A stretch of DNA of 64,000 nucleotides, taken from Coptis chinensis (Eukaryota > Streptophyta > Magnoliopsida > Ranunculales > Ranunculaceae). The position numbers and the translations under genes are program-made. Shown piece by piece: positions 61,627 to 64,000 of this stretch; position 1 is the stretch's first letter; every line of letters starts with the position of its first letter. The stretch is taken from contig CM027379.1 of the NCBI GenBank assembly GCA_015680905.1, positions 100,181,001 through 100,245,000 on the forward strand, written 5' to 3'. The notes beneath the pieces are model-generated. The model had not been told where the DNA came from, did not search any database, and was given only the letters and a program-made list of their open reading frames with translations.

Positions 61627-64000
61627 TTTTTTTTGAAGCAACTAGGGTTAAGGTAGACCCCAACCTTTATTAATCATCAATGAATTCTCTCATACATTAT
61701 TCCAAATGCATCCCGCTCTAGAATATTACAAAGTTTTGCATCATATGGACCTATGAAAAAACTCAGATGATCATCGCCTTCCTTACTGCACTTAGAGAGA
61801 AAATCAGCTGCTTGATTGGACTCTCTAAACACATGTATCACATTCACTCTCTCAAAAGTTCGGATCTTAGCCATGATTGAAGCATGTAGATCAGCACAGT
61901 ACCATGGGACTTCTTCTCTTCCTTGTATTGCATTGACTGTCCTTAGGGAATCGGATCCTATCCTCAGCTTTCTTACACCCAATAATGTAGCACCAACTAA
62001 ACCTTTATCTACTGCCATTAACTCTTGATACAGTACCGATTTCTTTGTAGAGGATCCCGTGTATGCTAGGAGAGCGTTCCCTTGTCTGTTTCTTATCACT
62101 CCTCCATATCCGTTGTTGTTATCCTCTCTTGACCCATCACCATTTAACATGAGTTCATCTTCTTCTGGTCTGCACCATGTACACCATATAGAGTTCTTGG
62201 CTTTGAATCTCACATCAATGCCGAGTTTGAGAAACAATTCTCTACATTTCGGTGTGTCGGGTACCTCCTTTATACTCCCTTGCAAGTAGATCTTTAGTTC
62301 CCTGATCATCTTGTCATATACTTGTTGCATACTTCTCGATTTAGCCCCGAATTTTCTCCTATTTTCGCTCCATCCATATGGCATAAATCATTGCATTGAT
62401 AAAGACTTTCAACACTTCAGTCTCTATAGAGTTCTTCCTACACCTTCTGAATATTGAATACCATTCTTCATTCGATCCACTGACTTGGCTACTAAGCCCA
62501 AGGAAACTTTTAGTTTTTGACCAAAGCCACCTTGTTTCGGGCATTCAAAGAAAAGGTGTTTGAATTTTCCCTACTAGCATTACGAAGCTACAACTTGAGT
62601 GGGCAATCACTTTCTTGTTCACTAATCTGTCTTGAGTAGGGATGTGTCCACCAAAGAGCATCCATCCCGTGAACGAGTGTCTCTAGGCAAGACTAATTTC
62701 CCCACACAACTCGATACCATTTAACGTTTGGTCTTACCTTCTTCAATGCTTGAATAGGCTGTTTTACTGTAAATCTTCCTGTGCTAGTCGTCCATATCAC
62801 CATATCATCTTCAAGATTAGAGTGAATCTTTGTTTTGAGAATCTGATCCTTTAGGCCACAGTTAGGGAGCTGATGTATCACTTCATTCCACTCACCATTA
62901 GAAATTAAACCGCATTTCTTGTAGCATTAACTGCGGTATTGTTAGAAGGCTAGCATTTTCATGGAACAATAGAGGTTGCTTTCGGTGCACCAAGGGTCGT
63001 GCGGATCAAAGTTTGAGTTCCTCTTGCTATCAGGTATCGGAAAAGATGAATAACTTCTTTTCTATGCTTGAAGATGTTTCTCCATACCCAAGAGGCATCT
63101 CTGGGTATTTCCATAGTCCAGAAGAATTTTTGACCAATGTGATGCTTCCAGACCCATTTCACCCAAATCGTATCGGCAAAACATGCTATCTTATAGATAA
63201 GGCCACTGTAGGCAGCCTTGTTCCACACACCTGGATCAACTATAGCTAGTCCACCTTGTTCTTTACTCATCCTGACAGTCCCACTACTGGCATGGTGCAT
63301 TTTCTTTGACATTTCCGGTCCAGCCCATAGAAATCTATTCAGATTTTTGCAACCTTTTCCAACACTTTATTGGGGAGAATAAAATTTCTTGTCCAATATG
63401 TATGTAGAGATGACAATACCGAGTGCACTAGTTCCAGTCTACCTGCCTTTGATAGTGATTTGTTCTTCCAGTTGCTTATTCTTTCCGTGATCTTCTCAAC
63501 TAATGGCATGCATACTTTGATTCCCAATCTTGTGGCCGTAAGGGGTAATCCCAGATATATTATGGGAGGTTCGACTAGTGTGACTCCAAGCAGATCAGCC
63601 ACTTGGTTGCTTTCAGTGCTAGACATGCTACCAGTAAGGATTGAAGTCTTTGAATAGTTGATGTGAAGCCCTGTACACTCTATAAACTTCATAATAACCC
63701 CTTTGATGGCTTCTAGAGATCTCATATCTCCCTTGCTAAACAACAAGATATCATCTGCGAAACAGATGTGAGTGATGCCCAGCTCCTTACATTTTGAATG
63801 ATACTTGAAGTCCCCTTCTAAGACACTTTGCTCTAGTAATCCATTCAAAATCTCCATGACTAAAACAAAGAGATATGGGGATAAAGGGTCTCCTTGTCTC
63901 AAACCTTTCTTTCCTTCAAAATACCCTTGGGGAGAGCCATTGACGAGGATTGAATAGGTTGGTGAGGTGTAACACATTTTGATCCAACCAATGAATTTTT
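61627..64000 (-). mobile_element. LINE (L1-type) 3' part, continuing past the window
   Basis: On the minus strand the element ends in an A-run at about 61636-61627 (TTTTTTTTTT on the plus strand), the LINE poly(A) tail. Upstream come an RNase H domain, a zinc-binding region and the C-terminal half of a reverse transcriptase. The 5' portion (endonuclease, ORF1) lies beyond 64000. It sits in the fifth EER5 intron, opposite to the gene. Confidence 0.88.
61677..63977 (-). pseudogene. LINE ORF2 (reverse transcriptase - zf-RVT - RNase H), frameshifted
   Basis: 63977-63339: reverse transcriptase with GLRQGDPLSPYLFVLVME and the catalytic box CFADDILLF (FADD at residues 73-76, a common LINE variant of YADD), then NYSKTSILTG and the IYLGLPL/SWKNKSLSKAGR thumb region. 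63312-62959: the connector (EQGGLAIVDPGVWNKAAYSG, WVKWVWKHHIG). 62881-62359: the zf-RVT area. 62384-61677: a 235-residue frame with an RNase H domain whose four acidic residues are visible (D83 in NGDGS, E121 in QELMAVD, D145 in GSDSLRT, D194 in NQAADFL). Several stops and frame changes separate these blocks, so the copy is inactive. Confidence 0.9.

Overview
This is nuclear DNA of a flowering plant, most likely a eudicot. The evidence is multi-exon genes with GT-AG introns, plant-specific families (EER5/THP1, SOSEKI, CIPK, DUF688-type, formate-THF ligase), an AT-rich intergenic background, and plant-type hAT, Harbinger, Mutator-like, Helitron and LINE sequences. I cannot name the species.

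Only two loci look like intact host genes. RPL22 (cytosolic ribosomal protein eL22, minus strand, 8690-11236) has two coding exons and a classical ribosomal-protein promoter. The first five coding exons of an EER5/THP1 homologue (TREX-2 mRNA-export factor, plus strand, 58470-60002) lie near the right end. Its next intron runs off the window and is filled by a hAT element and a LINE.

Layout. 1-1545: 55-bp minisatellite. 2.0-8.1 kb: small transposons (a candidate mini-Helitron, two related palindromic MITEs beside TA repeats, a hAT MITE with perfect target duplications, a tRNA-derived retroposon with an internal duplication). 8.7-11.4 kb: RPL22. 11.8-12.6 kb: second hAT MITE. 14.3-15.3 kb: decayed LRR receptor ectodomain (MIK1/PXL-like). 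15.3-27 kb: mostly unrecognised, with a LINE RNase H scrap. 27.4-33.8 kb: a complete 6.4-kb hAT transposon with a perfect 8-bp target duplication and a broken transposase gene. 35.9-38.4 kb: probable Pack-MULE carrying CIPK and SR-protein exon fragments. 38.4-55.3 kb: probable non-autonomous Helitron of about 17 kb, lying on the minus strand. 55.9-56.4 kb: Harbinger-type MITE. 58.5-64 kb: EER5 with its intronic elements.

The most notable structure is the 38381-55329 interval. It has Helitron-like ends (5' TC and a 3' hairpin followed by CTAG, between A and T). It contains exon fragments of at least seven unrelated genes: DAW1/tomosyn-like WD40, a coiled-coil protein, RAMP4/SERP, a DUF688-like protein, formate-THF ligase, SOSEKI/DUF966 and cyclophilin CYP18-2. 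All but the ligase lie in the Helitron's own orientation, and several keep exact splice sites. Together with the neighbouring Pack-MULE, this makes roughly 20 kb of transposon-assembled gene collage beside an active-looking gene.
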